From Chloroflexota bacterium (GTDB taxonomy: Bacteria > Chloroflexota > Dehalococcoidia > Dehalococcoidales > UBA5760), in assembly GCA_015222205.1 (NCBI GenBank), contig JADFUW010000007.1, positions 1 through 32,866 on the forward strand: a DNA stretch of 32,866 nucleotides. Direction: 5' to 3'. The notes under the pieces were generated by a model. That model saw only the letters and a list, made by a program, of their open reading frames with translations. It was not told the DNA's origin and did not search any database. Each line of letters opens with the position of its first letter. Position 1 is the first letter of the stretch. Both the position numbers and the translations under genes were made by a program. Shown here one piece after another: positions 22,690-31,227 of this stretch.

Positions 22690-23898
22690 ATGAAAAAGCG
22701 GGCTACTTTAACCTCTATTGATGTTGGTACCACTAAAGTATGCACCATTATTTCTGAGGTAGATGAGGGAGGTGGCATCCGGGTTGTCGGTGTGGGTGTT
22801 GTCCCGTCCAATGGACTGCATAAGGGGCTAGTGGTCAACATTAGCGAGGCCAGAGAATCAATCCGTGGGTCGGTGAGAAAAGCGGAGCAGACGAGTGGCT
22901 ATAAAGTGGAATCAGCCTACATTGGTGTGACGGGTAGACATGTCAGTTCGATGAATAACCGGGGGGTGGTAGCTATTACTCGTGGTGATCGACTGGTGCG
23001 CCGAGAAGACCTGAAGCGGGTACTTTCCTGTGCCCAGAATATTAAAATCCCCAGCGAGAGAAGGCTACTCCATGTGATTCCTCGGGGTTATGCCGTTGAT
23101 GGGCAGGTAGGTATCAAGAACCCGGTAGGGATGCATGGCTTCAGGCTGGATGTAGAGACTCACATCATTACTGCTGCCGTAACTTCAGTCCAGAATCTGA
23201 TAAAGTGCGTTCGTAGCATTGGCATAGATATTGATGACCTTATCCTTGAGCCACTGGCTAGCAGCGAGGCTATATTGAGTGAGGATGAAAAGCAGGTAGG
23301 CGTTATATTAGCTGATATCGGTGGTGGCACTACCGATATTGCTGTCTTCAAGGAGAGCAGCATCTGGCATACGGCTATCCTACCGGTGGCTGGTTATCAG
23401 CTTACTCGGGATGTAGCCATTGGCTTAGGGCTGCCGTTTGATGTGGCTGAGGAGATGAAAAAGAGGTATGGTAGTGTTATGCCAGTATACGAGAGCAAGG
23501 CAGAAACCACCAGTGCCATATCAGCCGATGGACACGGCGTTTCCTATCAGGACCTATGTGAGATTATCCGTGCCCGAGTTGAGGAAATCATAAGGCTCAT
23601 TCTGCTTGAGTTGCCACGCTCTGACTATGAGGAGCTAGTCCCCGCTGGGCTGGTTCTTACCGGTGGCAGTGCTAATCTTTCTGGTATAGAAGCACTGGGG
23701 CGCGATGTGTTACGACTCCCGGTAAGGGTAGGCGTTCCAACCGATATGTCTGGTATCACTGATGTTCTGCGGGATCCGGCATATGCTACCAGTGTTGGTC
23801 TCCTGCTCTGGGGGCTAAAGCACGAAGGCCGGCAGATATGGAAATCCCAGGGACCCCTACGGCGGTTTATTTCCCGAATTAGGAGTCTGTTCCGCTAG
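22690..23898 (+). CDS. ftsA: Cell division protein FtsA
   Basis: A 402-residue actin-fold protein. The phosphate 1 segment is SIDVGTTKVCTII (9-21), phosphate 2 is ADIGGGTTDIAVF (208-220), and the adenosine motif is PAGLVLTGGSANLSGIEAL near 320. The 1C subdomain typical of FtsA lies between about 85 and 165. The C-terminus GPLRRFISRIRSLFR is an amphipathic basic helix that tethers FtsZ to the membrane. GGGAGG precedes the ATG. It is 96 bases after rsmH, the place where ftsL, mur and ftsI/W genes stand in walled bacteria, and 50 bases before ftsZ. Confidence 0.95.
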   Translation: MKKRATLTSIDVGTTKVCTIISEVDEGGGIRVVGVGVVPSNGLHKGLVVNISEARESIRGSVRKAEQTSGYKVESAYIGVTGRHVSSMNNRGVVAITRGDRLVRREDLKRVLSCAQNIKIPSERRLLHVIPRGYAVDGQVGIKNPVGMHGFRLDVETHIITAAVTSVQNLIKCVRSIGIDIDDLILEPLASSEAILSEDEKQVGVILADIGGGTTDIAVFKESSIWHTAILPVAGYQLTRDVAIGLGLPFDVAEEMKKRYGSVMPVYESKAETTSAISADGHGVSYQDLCEIIRARVEEIIRLILLELPRSDYEELVPAGLVLTGGSANLSGIEALGRDVLRLPVRVGVPTDMSGITDVLRDPAYATSVGLLLWGLKHEGRQIWKSQGPLRRFISRIRSLFR

Positions 23899-23948
23899 TA
23901 AGCACCAGCGGAAAATCTATTTAATGATACAGAAAGGAGGAGGAGGAA

Positions 23949-25085
23949 ATGGCAAAGACAAGCTTTGTGGCTAACCCAGCTAAGATTAAGGTTATCGGTT
24001 TGGGTGGCGGTGGCTGTAATGCTATAACCCGCATGGTGCAGGAAGAAATCCGGGGTGTAGAGTTCATAGCCATGAATACTGATGCCCAAGCCCTAGCCAT
24101 TACTGAGGCTCCAGAATGCATCCAGCTTGGAGAGAAGCTTACCAAAGGATTAGGCGTAGGTGGCGACTATAATTTGGGTGAAAAAGCGGCTGAAGAGACC
24201 CGAGATGACATTAAGCAACTTGTCTCTGGTGCTGATATGGTTTTTATCACTGGTGGTATGGGTGGCGGCACCGGCACCGGGGCAGCCCCGGTGATCGCCG
24301 AGATAGCCAAGCAGAGTGGTGCCCTCACTATCGCCGTGGTTACTAAGCCTTTCGCCTTTGAGGGTAATCGCCGCTGCCAGGTAGCCGATGAGGGTATTGT
24401 CAAGCTATTGAGTAAGGTTGATACCCTTATTATTATTCCTAATGACCGCTTACTTGACCTCTGCGACCAGAAGACAGGGGTAGATAATGCCTTTAAGCTC
24501 GCCGATGATGTGTTGCGGCACGGGGTTCAGGCTATATCTGAGGTTATCACTGTCCCCGGGATGATTAATCTCGACTTTGCTGATGTCAAGGCAATAATGA
24601 AGGATGCTGGTCCAGCCTGGATGTCTATTGGTATCGCTTCAGGTAAAAACCGAGCCGTAGAGGCAGCTAAGGAAGCCCTGTCTAGCCCTCTACTAGATGT
24701 TTCGGTTAATGGGTCAAAGGGAGTGTTATTTAATGTTGTTGGCGGGAGCAACCTCACTCTGTTTGAGGTTAATGAAGCGGCAGAGGTAATCAAGGAGGCA
24801 GTGGCCCCTGAGGCTAACATCATTTTTGGCGTGGCTCATAACCCTAGTATGGATAACGATGTGAGAATTACTCTAATCGCCACTGGCTTTGCCTCCAAGA
24901 TAGGAATGGCAGGTAGCCAGGAGGACGAAGTTACTGAGCTTCTTAAGGGTTTAAAGAGCGAAGAGGAACTGGACGTTCCCTCTTTCCTGCGCCGTCCACT
25001 ATTTAGCCATCGGCGCCAGGCAATAACTCCAGCTACTAAGGTTGCTGGCGAGCCTTCGTACACTCCATTCACTCCATTGCGGTGA
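23949..25085 (+). CDS. ftsZ: Cell division protein FtsZ
   Basis: A 378-residue tubulin-like GTPase. The nucleotide signature GGMGGGTGTGA is at 102-112, VIGLGGGGCNAI opens the domain, and the T7 synergy loop NLDFAD near 209-214 is intact. The globular core ends near 320 (VRITLIATGF). Only about twenty residues later comes the conserved C-terminal peptide DVPSFLRR (342-349), the binding site for FtsA, so the linker is very short. About 29 further residues follow this peptide, ending in SYTPFTPLR. AGGAGGAGGAGG immediately before the ATG is an unusually strong ribosome-binding site, fitting high FtsZ levels. Confidence 0.97.
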   Translation: MAKTSFVANPAKIKVIGLGGGGCNAITRMVQEEIRGVEFIAMNTDAQALAITEAPECIQLGEKLTKGLGVGGDYNLGEKAAEETRDDIKQLVSGADMVFITGGMGGGTGTGAAPVIAEIAKQSGALTIAVVTKPFAFEGNRRCQVADEGIVKLLSKVDTLIIIPNDRLLDLCDQKTGVDNAFKLADDVLRHGVQAISEVITVPGMINLDFADVKAIMKDAGPAWMSIGIASGKNRAVEAAKEALSSPLLDVSVNGSKGVLFNVVGGSNLTLFEVNEAAEVIKEAVAPEANIIFGVAHNPSMDNDVRITLIATGFASKIGMAGSQEDEVTELLKGLKSEEELDVPSFLRRPLFSHRRQAITPATKVAGEPSYTPFTPLR

Positions 25086-25148
25086 AGCTCTCGGGGAAAC
25101 TTATAAACTAGATACATGTAGTTTTCTTAAAAGCCCCGGGACCAGCGT

Positions 25149-25180
25149 AAGGCTGTGGGCATTTGGTTGCCTGCAGCCTT
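25149..25180. terminator. Strong hairpin between convergent ftsZ and DUF72 genes
   Basis: AAGGCTGTGGGCA (25149-25161) pairs with TGCCTGCAGCCTT (25168-25180) over 13 bases, two of them G-U, around loop TTTGGT. No T-run follows on either strand. It sits centrally between two converging stops and probably ends or protects both transcripts. Confidence 0.55.
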
Positions 25181-25195
25181 CTTGGTTTCCTGAGG

Positions 25196-25930
25196 CTATT
25201 GTTCTCGTTTCAGGTAACGGTAGAGGGTGAGGGCATTTTTAACCGCAAATGCCTGAGCATCATTATTGAAGTAAATATACATTATCTTAGGGTTTACGGT
25301 TAGGTTAGCCAGCCTCTTGGCCCAATCAGCTAATTCTTCATCAGAGTAACAACTACTGTAAAGCTCTGTGCTGCCGTGAAATCTAATATAGGCGAAATCA
25401 GCTGTGGCTATCAGAGGGCAACTAACAGAGGGCATGTCAAAGACACAAAATCCCACGTTGTGCCTACGTAGAATTTCGAAAACCTTATCATCAAGCCAAG
25501 ACGGGTGTCGGAATTCAAATACATGTTTTGTTTCTTGGGGCAGGATAGACAAAAATGACTCGAGCACTTCGTCATTTCTATGCATGTTGGGAGGGAGTTG
25601 ATACAGAAGTGGGCCTAATTTATTACCCAATATCTTGGCACTGCTAATAAACTTCTCTACTGCTTCTTCACAATTTTTAAGCCTCTTAATGTGGGTAATA
25701 AAACGGCTCACCTTTACAGCGAAGGTAAAATTAGCCGGTGATGAGTCATACCAGCTAGTAAAGGCTGTTTCTCGAGGTAGCCGGTAAAAAGTATTGTTGA
25801 GTTCAACCGTGGTGAAGTGACTGGCATAGAACTGAAGCCATTTTGCTTTAGACAGCTTTTGGGGATAGAACCTATCCTGCCAATGGTCATAATGCCAGCC
25901 TGATGTACCGATGCGGTAGTGTAGTGGCAT
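25196..25930 (-). CDS. DUF72 domain-containing protein
   Basis: A 244-residue TIM-barrel-like protein. YRIGTSGWHYDHWQDRFYP (5-23) is the family start, TVELNNTFYRLP and NFTFAVKVSRFITHIKRLKNC follow, and YIRFHGSTELYS lies near 190. The YIYFNNDAQAFAVKNALTL end segment is typical. The family has no proven reaction; it is widespread in bacteria and archaea. ATG 25930 is chosen over TTG 25954 because GAGG stands seven bases ahead of it. The gene is convergent with ftsZ and separated from the ABC operon by 141 bases. Confidence 0.93.
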   Translation of the reverse strand: MPLHYRIGTSGWHYDHWQDRFYPQKLSKAKWLQFYASHFTTVELNNTFYRLPRETAFTSWYDSSPANFTFAVKVSRFITHIKRLKNCEEAVEKFISSAKILGNKLGPLLYQLPPNMHRNDEVLESFLSILPQETKHVFEFRHPSWLDDKVFEILRRHNVGFCVFDMPSVSCPLIATADFAYIRFHGSTELYSSCYSDEELADWAKRLANLTVNPKIMYIYFNNDAQAFAVKNALTLYRYLKREQ

Positions 25931-26095
25931 CAAACTTCCTCTCCTATAAATCAACCGTGCTCATGATTTTACAACAGAGGCGATGGATTCCCAAGCTGTG
26001 ATGTGGAAGAGGAATTAAAGGGAGAGTATCAGACTCCCCGGATAACTTATATTCTGGTTTCTGCTTTAAGTGTAGAAGTGTAGCCCTCGCTATTA

Positions 26096-27058
26096 TTAAG
26101 TAGCTCTTATCTCATCGCGCATGAATTTATAGTATGAGATAGCAAACCAAACCGCGGTTATGCCGATAAGGGTTACTATATGGGGCCATATCGTAAGTAA
26201 GGTTTGGCCTAGTGGCAGGGAGCCGCCCACAAACTGGGAGCTAGAGGCTTGCTGGAGTTGCCATGTTTCTGCCGCTGTCCTCGCCCCTGGGGCAAGGATG
26301 ACAGTTGTCACTTCTTGAAAGAGGGCAACCGGTGAAGCACGTAGCGCCGTGATTTGGACCCCGACGTTCCTGAGATATTCTTGTTGACTCAACGTTTGGC
26401 TAATGGGAGCCAGCGTGTTGATCATGGCCCCAAAAAAGATGGCAAAAAACAGCCAAATGGATATTGAGGCTATGACCGAGGTAGCTACCCCTCGAAAGAA
26501 GACAGAAAATAGCATGGCTAAACCTAGCCAGAATGCCCCGTATATTGTTCCCAGCACTATGAACAAAAAGAGCCGGAAAGCCTCCTCCGAGCTTGGGGGT
26601 ACCCCAATCATACTGAGTCCCAAGCCGGATACAAGGAGGATGATGCTTGTCAGCATTATGGCCATGGTAACTATGCCAGCCAGGAATTTGCCATTGAAGA
26701 CAGCGTCTCTATAGATAGGTTGTGACAGGAGCCGGCTCAGCGTCCCACTATTCTTTTCACTATTTATGGCATCAAAGCCGAGGGTTATACCTACTATGGG
26801 CACAAGAAACACGGTAACAAAGGTAAGGAAGGATGGCGAACCTTCACCAGAGGTAGTAAAAAGCTTAAGGAAGATAAATTGAGTAGTCCCGAATTGAGAA
26901 CCGGCGCTTAGCTCCCCCCTAATATTTTGCAAAGCCCCTGAAGGCCCATAAATGGCAAAAACTGCTGTCAGCAATACGAAACCAAATAGTATTATGCCTC
27001 GCCAACTGATGAGATAGTCAGCCAGTTCTTTATTGAATACTGTTAGTAGTCCTCGCAT
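26096..27058 (-). CDS. ABC-2 type transporter permease
   Basis: A 320-residue membrane protein. An N-terminal cytoplasmic segment with FNKELADYLISWRGI leads into the first helix near 20-38. GFDAINSEKNSGTLSRLLSQPIYRDAV (114-140) is the amphipathic coupling element found in NosY/NatB-like permeases. Three further helix pairs follow, and the protein ends FAISYYKFMRDEIRAT. It pairs with the ATPase gene one base upstream. Substrate unknown; the family includes sodium, copper-loading and drug exporters. Confidence 0.85.
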   Translation of the reverse strand: MRGLLTVFNKELADYLISWRGIILFGFVLLTAVFAIYGPSGALQNIRGELSAGSQFGTTQFIFLKLFTTSGEGSPSFLTFVTVFLVPIVGITLGFDAINSEKNSGTLSRLLSQPIYRDAVFNGKFLAGIVTMAIMLTSIILLVSGLGLSMIGVPPSSEEAFRLFLFIVLGTIYGAFWLGLAMLFSVFFRGVATSVIASISIWLFFAIFFGAMINTLAPISQTLSQQEYLRNVGVQITALRASPVALFQEVTTVILAPGARTAAETWQLQQASSSQFVGGSLPLGQTLLTIWPHIVTLIGITAVWFAISYYKFMRDEIRAT

Positions 27059-27059
27059 A

Positions 27060-28007
27060 CTAGGCCTCTTTAAAGTATTTCATATATATGTCCTCTAGGG
27101 CGTAGCTCTGTATTTTCATCTCTACCAGTAAGCCACCGGCGTCTATAATTGCCTTGGCTACCTGAGGTCTCAGGTCTCGTGAACAGCTTATATGCAGTAC
27201 CCCATCTGAGCTTTCCACGCTGAGTACGCCGTCAACCTGCTTGATAGCCTTAATAATAGCCGGCGTGGTTTCAGTCAGCTTGATCTCGATAGCAGCGTGC
27301 TTACTGCCAGCGGCCTTACTGCTCAATTGGTCTAATAAACCTTCAACCACTAGCCGTCCCTTAACCATTATCCCCACGCGATTGCAAATTTGTTGAACCT
27401 GGTGTAGTTGGTGTGAGGACATAATAACCGTCATCTTTCTCTCCCTGGCTATCTTAGCTATCAGGTCAAGCATTTGGTTGATACCTTCAGGGTCAATCCC
27501 CAATGTAGGCTCATCCAGAATGGCAATCTTAGGCGTTTTAACCAGTATATCAGCGATTGCCAGACGCTGTTTCATGCCTCGGGAGAACTCTCCCACTTCC
27601 TGCTCAGCTACTGCTGACAGACCAACTACATCTAATGCCTCGTCGACCCTTTTAATAACCAGCTCTTCGGGAAGGCCATTTAACCTGGCTGTGTAGGCTA
27701 GGTTATAGGCTGCGGTCAAATTTTCATAAAACCCCACCTTTTCTGGGACGTAGCCTGTGATACTCTTGACCTTAAGTGGCTCGCGAGTAGAATCATACCC
27801 AGCTATATGGGCTGAGCCAGAGGTTGGCTCAGTGAGCCCAAGCAGCATTAATATAGTTGTCGTTTTGCCGGCACCATTAGGACCCAGGAAACCAAAGATA
27901 TCGCCCTCCTCTATCTGAAGGTTTAACCCGTCGACGACTTTAGTGTCGTCATAGTTCTTGGTCAGGTTTACTGTCTCTACTATTAACTGTTTAGTCAATG
28001 CACTCAC
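27060..28007 (-). CDS. ABC transporter ATP-binding protein
   Basis: A 315-residue ATPase. Walker A GPNGAGKTTT is near 39-48. The signature EFSRGMKQRLAIADIL and Walker B KIAILDEPTLGID are followed by the switch His in MSSHQLHQV. The C-terminal 90 residues form a small regulatory domain seen in NosF/CcmA-like ATPases of ABC-2 exporters. The GTG start overlaps the stop of the NEW3 gene as GTGA, and the permease gene follows after one base, so all three are one operon. Confidence 0.93.
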   Translation of the reverse strand: MSALTKQLIVETVNLTKNYDDTKVVDGLNLQIEEGDIFGFLGPNGAGKTTTILMLLGLTEPTSGSAHIAGYDSTREPLKVKSITGYVPEKVGFYENLTAAYNLAYTARLNGLPEELVIKRVDEALDVVGLSAVAEQEVGEFSRGMKQRLAIADILVKTPKIAILDEPTLGIDPEGINQMLDLIAKIARERKMTVIMSSHQLHQVQQICNRVGIMVKGRLVVEGLLDQLSSKAAGSKHAAIEIKLTETTPAIIKAIKQVDGVLSVESSDGVLHISCSRDLRPQVAKAIIDAGGLLVEMKIQSYALEDIYMKYFKEA

Positions 28008-28930
28008 CGTCTGCCTAATCGCCTAAACCAGACTATTAGACCAGCTATAACTCCTACCGCAATACCGATGCCAATGCCTCCCCAAACAGTAGATGTTAGC
28101 ACTGTTGCCCTAAGCTCTAAGTCGGTATCAGCCTTTTCGCTGGTGACTTTCAGAATAATGGGGTAGTCACCGGCTTCCGTATTGTTGGGTGGGGTTATTG
28201 CGACATCTATCTCCTGGGTAAGTCCTGATTCTAAGGATTCAATCTTACTCGGAGTGAAGGCTATGCTCCAGCCCTCTGGTTTCTCTGATGAGAGGGTGAT
28301 ATTCTTAAGCAATCCCGTCTCTGGGTTTATTAGCAGGACAGATGCATGATTGTTCTCGCCAGCCTTCAGTTGAACTTCAGTTTGAAGTGTGGGGGTAACC
28401 AAACTTAGTTGATAACTAGGTGGCTCCTCAGTTATCACTGCCTTGAGTTCAACACTATCCTTCAGGTCACCTGATACTGCCTCAAGGGTAAACACATACT
28501 CACCTGGTTCCGGTAGATTTCCTGCCACTGGCTCAACTTCAACAAGAAGTTTGTCGGTCAGCTGCCTTGGCTCCGGCTCGAAGGCCTCTATCTCTACCTT
28601 CGGATAATTTGCCTTAGTTACTCCCGTCCATCCCGGAGGTACCGTAAGATTAAGGTCAAATGTCCTGCGTTCTTTAATACGATAGTTAAATGTAATCTCG
28701 TATTCTAAGCTGCTACCAGCTGTGGACTGCAGTGTGGGCCACTGTGCGGAAAGCTCAACCTCTTCTTTGGGCTCTTCGGGTGGGGGCTCATCCTGACTTG
28801 GTGGCAGTAAGAAAGAGTCGCCGCTGCTTTCTTGGGCAGCGAGTACAACTTGGCCTCCAAATGTGCCACCAAGTACCCCCAAGAGCAAGGCCACACCAAG
28901 AAGATAATGAACTCTTCTAAACTTATTCAT
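28004..28930 (-). CDS. NEW3 (alpha-galactosidase-associated) domain membrane-anchored protein
   Basis: A 308-residue exported protein. Residues 1-32 form a signal peptide (YLLGVALLLGVLGG). A linker rich in Pro and Glu (QDEPPPEEPKEEVE) follows. Two beta-sandwich modules lie near 65-170 and 180-275, the second with the NEW3 pattern EKPEGWSIAFTPSKIESLESG and NTEAGDYPIILKVTSE. The C-terminus has one membrane helix and RRLGRR, leaving the sandwiches outside. It is the first gene of the ABC trio and may be an external subunit or substrate-capturing partner of the exporter. Confidence 0.85.
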   Translation of the reverse strand: MNKFRRVHYLLGVALLLGVLGGTFGGQVVLAAQESSGDSFLLPPSQDEPPPEEPKEEVELSAQWPTLQSTAGSSLEYEITFNYRIKERRTFDLNLTVPPGWTGVTKANYPKVEIEAFEPEPRQLTDKLLVEVEPVAGNLPEPGEYVFTLEAVSGDLKDSVELKAVITEEPPSYQLSLVTPTLQTEVQLKAGENNHASVLLINPETGLLKNITLSSEKPEGWSIAFTPSKIESLESGLTQEIDVAITPPNNTEAGDYPIILKVTSEKADTDLELRATVLTSTVWGGIGIGIAVGVIAGLIVWFRRLGRR

Positions 28931-29453
28931 GGCTTATCCCCTTTTGCTAATAAAATTATCGGCTTTCTTAGAAATTTCTGCATAACCCCCAGGGAGAAGT
29001 AAGATTCCCTTTCCCGTGCTAGCTACTTTTAGACTTAATTGATTTTAAGACTTTTTGATTATACCTTGCCACAGAAAATAAATCAAATCTATGAGCTTAA
29101 ATCATCTGGCGATTCCTACGAGAGCCTTTGTATTGAGGTTGTTGAGCAGTTCTCTCGTAACCCTTCGTGCGCGGACTAGCCAGCTAAGGTTCAAACCTAT
29201 TATACTTGAGTGAAGACCTGAAAGCTAGGGTACGGCAGGTTAAAGGTATAACAAAGCGGGGATAGGCTTTTCTCTAACGACGCTCTTTATGACCAACAGA
29301 CGTCAAGAACCTTAATTAAAACTAAATAATTTGTAGATATCGGGGGTAGGCTTACTAGAAGATTTTCTGCTACTGGTGGTCGCCAATAATTGTAGTGTCA
29401 AAACTCTAAGATACTTCTTTATTTTGGCTAGTTTAGTGTAAAGGGGATGAAGG
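28931..29453. other. 523-bp intergenic region between divergent genes
   Basis: No confident gene is seen between the NEW3 gene and the symporter gene. The stretch contains an 8-bp inverted repeat (TACGAGAG 29117-29124 and CTCTCGTA 29152-29159) separated by 27 bases. A 46-codon open stretch (29039-29179, plus, no ATG) has no recognised match. GGGGATGAAGG before ATG 29454 supplies the symporter ribosome-binding site. Promoters for both genes should lie here, but none is convincing. Confidence 0.5.
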
Positions 29454-30821
29454 ATGCTTATAGCAATTATTGCTGCCTATTTCTCAGGCGTGATTATTAT
29501 TGGGGTGGTGAGCCGGAAGAAGGCGAGGGGAGTGGATGATTTTTTTGTGGCTGGCAGAAAGGGGGGCCCCTTGTTTATTACCGGCTCGTTACTGGCTACT
29601 ATTATTGGTGGCTCGGCTACGGTGGGTATGGCTGGGTTAGGCTTTACCCAGGGTTTAACTGGAGCTTGGTGGTTATTAGTTGGTAGTGTTGGTCTGGTAG
29701 TTTTAGGTTTTTTCTTTGCCAAAAAGGTGAGGGGGTTTGGACTCTACACCCTTCCTGAGCTGGTGGCAAAGCAATATGACGAGCGGGTTGGTTTAGCCGC
29801 TTCGGTCCTCATCGTTGTTGCCTGGGTAGGTGTCATTGCCGCTCAGATTATTGCCTCAGGGGCAATACTGGGTATCTTGGGAATAGGCACGCCTCTTCTG
29901 TGGATGGCAGTCTTTACCGTAGTCTTTATAGTTTATGCTGTCCTGGGTGGTCAGTATGCCGTCATTCGAACCGATACCGTACAGATAGGAATAATCTTGG
30001 CTGGAGTCTTTGGTGGCTTGGCCTTAGTTCTGTCGCGTCTGGGGGGCTGGGGTGGACTGCTGAGTTCCCTGCCGCCGGAGCACTTTGCCTTCCCCGTCAG
30101 CACCCAGTTTGGTGGTAGGGAACTGATTTCGCTCCTCTTATTGGTTGGTCTGACCTACGTTGTCGGACCTGATATGTATTCCCGATTGTTTTGTGCTAGA
30201 GATAGCCGGACAGCCAGGATATCAGTATTCTGGACTGCCCTGCTTATTCTCCCCATTGCTTTTGGCATTACCCTGATTGGGATGGGGGCAGCGGCTCTAT
30301 TTCCGCAAATTCTTCCCGAGCAAGCCTTCCCTGTGGTAATAAAGGAGGTTTTGCCTCCCGTCATGGGTGGCGTAGTCCTTGCTGCCTTACTTGGGGCACT
30401 TATGTCCTCAGCCGATACCTGCTTATTAAGTGCCGGCACAATATTAACCGTGGATATAATTGGACGCTTTAAGCCAGCACTGAGTCAGGCAAAAATCCTG
30501 TCTTACTCTCGCTGGGCAATGGTGATTCTGGGGCTGGGCTCTCTATTACTGGCTTTGGCTCTAAAGGGGGTAATAAGCGCTCTTCTTTTTGCCTATACAG
30601 TATATACCTGCGGACTGATTCTGCCGGTAATCGCTGGTTTCTACAAAGATAGGTTGAAGGTCACCCCTTTAGGAGCGCTGGTGGCAATTATAGGGGGTGG
30701 GTCAGTAGCTCTTATCGGTAAAATATTTGGCATACAATATCTGGATTTGGGTGGTCTATTGATTAGTGTCTCGCTGCTTTTTGTGGTGAGTTTTGTTGAT
30801 AACAGGCGGCAAGGTAAGTAG
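29454..30821 (+). CDS. Sodium/solute symporter family protein
   Basis: A 455-residue polytopic membrane protein with about 12-13 helices of the SSF (LeuT-like) fold. GRKGGPLFITGSLLATIIGGSATVGMAGLGFTQG (34-67) is the first conserved core, with the helix break and Gly run of the substrate site. GGQYAVIRTDTVQ near 164-176 and VVLAALLGALMSSADTCLLSAGTILTVDI near 307-335 are the family sodium-site segments (Ser-Ser-Ala-Asp). Members import proline, pantothenate, sugars or organic acids with sodium; the substrate is unclear here. It stands alone, followed by tRNA-Val after 40 bases. Confidence 0.9.
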   Translation: MLIAIIAAYFSGVIIIGVVSRKKARGVDDFFVAGRKGGPLFITGSLLATIIGGSATVGMAGLGFTQGLTGAWWLLVGSVGLVVLGFFFAKKVRGFGLYTLPELVAKQYDERVGLAASVLIVVAWVGVIAAQIIASGAILGILGIGTPLLWMAVFTVVFIVYAVLGGQYAVIRTDTVQIGIILAGVFGGLALVLSRLGGWGGLLSSLPPEHFAFPVSTQFGGRELISLLLLVGLTYVVGPDMYSRLFCARDSRTARISVFWTALLILPIAFGITLIGMGAAALFPQILPEQAFPVVIKEVLPPVMGGVVLAALLGALMSSADTCLLSAGTILTVDIIGRFKPALSQAKILSYSRWAMVILGLGSLLLALALKGVISALLFAYTVYTCGLILPVIAGFYKDRLKVTPLGALVAIIGGGSVALIGKIFGIQYLDLGGLLISVSLLFVVSFVDNRRQGK

Positions 30822-30822
30822 C

Positions 30823-30851
30823 TTGACGGTTGACAAGACATCTAGTAGAAT
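30823..30851 (+). promoter_or_regulatory. Promoter of tRNA-Val
   Basis: TTGACG (30823-30828) and TAGAAT (30846-30851) are spaced by 17 bases, and predicted initiation near 30858 lies four bases before the tRNA. An overlapping pair, TTGACA (30830-30835) and TCTAAT (30853-30858), also has a 17-base spacer, but its start would fall inside the tRNA. Confidence 0.5.
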
Positions 30852-30861
30852 TTCTAATAGT

Positions 30862-30935
30862 GGGCGGTTAGCTCAGTTGGTCAGAGCGCTGCGTTGACAT
30901 CGCAGAGGTCAGTGGTTCAAGTCCACTATCGCCCA
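30862..30935 (+). tRNA. tRNA-Val (anticodon GAC)
   Basis: A complete cloverleaf. Acceptor GGGCGGT pairs with ATCGCCC, the D arm is GCTC/GAGC, the anticodon stem CTGCG/CGCAG encloses TTGACAT (anticodon GAC), and the T arm is AGTGG TTCAAGT CCACT. The discriminator is A30935, followed by CTC and not CCA, so the 3' end must be added by the CCA enzyme. The accessory region begins directly after it. Confidence 0.96.
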
Positions 30936-30959
30936 CTCTGGTTCCTCCTAATCGACTAA

Positions 30960-31106
30960 TCTGACTGTTCTAATTGTGTTGTTTTGTGTAAGGCAGTGCT
31001 AAACAGTTTGTTAGCAAAATTGTTAGCAAATGAGGAGGAATCAGGCACGCGCCTAGAGGGATTCGAACCCACGACCCTCGGTTCCGAAGATGAAAGTGAT
31101 ATGTAA
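30960..31106 (+). pseudogene. Integrase-like C-terminal tail reading into a tRNA-Arg fragment
   Basis: A 48-codon open frame with no start encodes VLNSLLAKLLANEEE, then RLEGFEPTTLGSED and a stop. The second part is the translation of the complement of a tRNA-Arg 3' half, the same architecture as the recombinase and tRNA-Ala at the left edge. A stop codon directly precedes the frame, so the recombinase body is gone. This is most simply a scar of an excised or decayed element once integrated in a tRNA-Arg gene. Confidence 0.45.
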
Positions 31107-31227
31107 TCCCCGGTGTCATTAAGTGCTAGAGAGTGTTCTCTGGATAGGTGTCAAGATGCAATTCGTATCTGACAGTGACACTATATGCCGTTGGGTGCTA
31201 AGCAGTTTGTCGGCAAAATGTCGGCAA
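30996..31227 (+). repeat. Diverged direct repeat of the integrase-tail segment
   Basis: A segment at 30996-31030 (GTGCTAAACAGTTTG, then TTAGCAAAAT and TGTTAGCAAA) recurs at 31195-31227 as GTGCTAAGCAGTTTG, CGGCAAAAT and GTCGGCAA. The copies differ chiefly by TTA to CGG exchanges, about 200 bases apart. They flank the tRNA-Arg fragment and the anonymous DNA after it, suggesting two related elements ended here in succession. Confidence 0.5.
31048..31090 (-). pseudogene. tRNA-Arg 3'-half fragment (attachment-site remnant)
   Basis: On the minus strand an anticodon-loop-like CTTCGGA, a T arm GTGGG TTCGAAT CCCTC and an acceptor-like TAGGCGC are in the right order. The D arm and 5' acceptor are absent, and one T-stem pair is T-T, so it is not a functional tRNA. 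It fits an attachment-site copy left by integration. Confidence 0.5.

Noticed and set aside
29039-29179. 46-codon plus-strand open stretch (FDYTLPQKINQIYEL) reminiscent of the QueA N-terminus
   Set aside because: Only FDY.LP and a few scattered residues match; there is no ATG or ribosome-binding site, so it is too weak to call a pseudogene.
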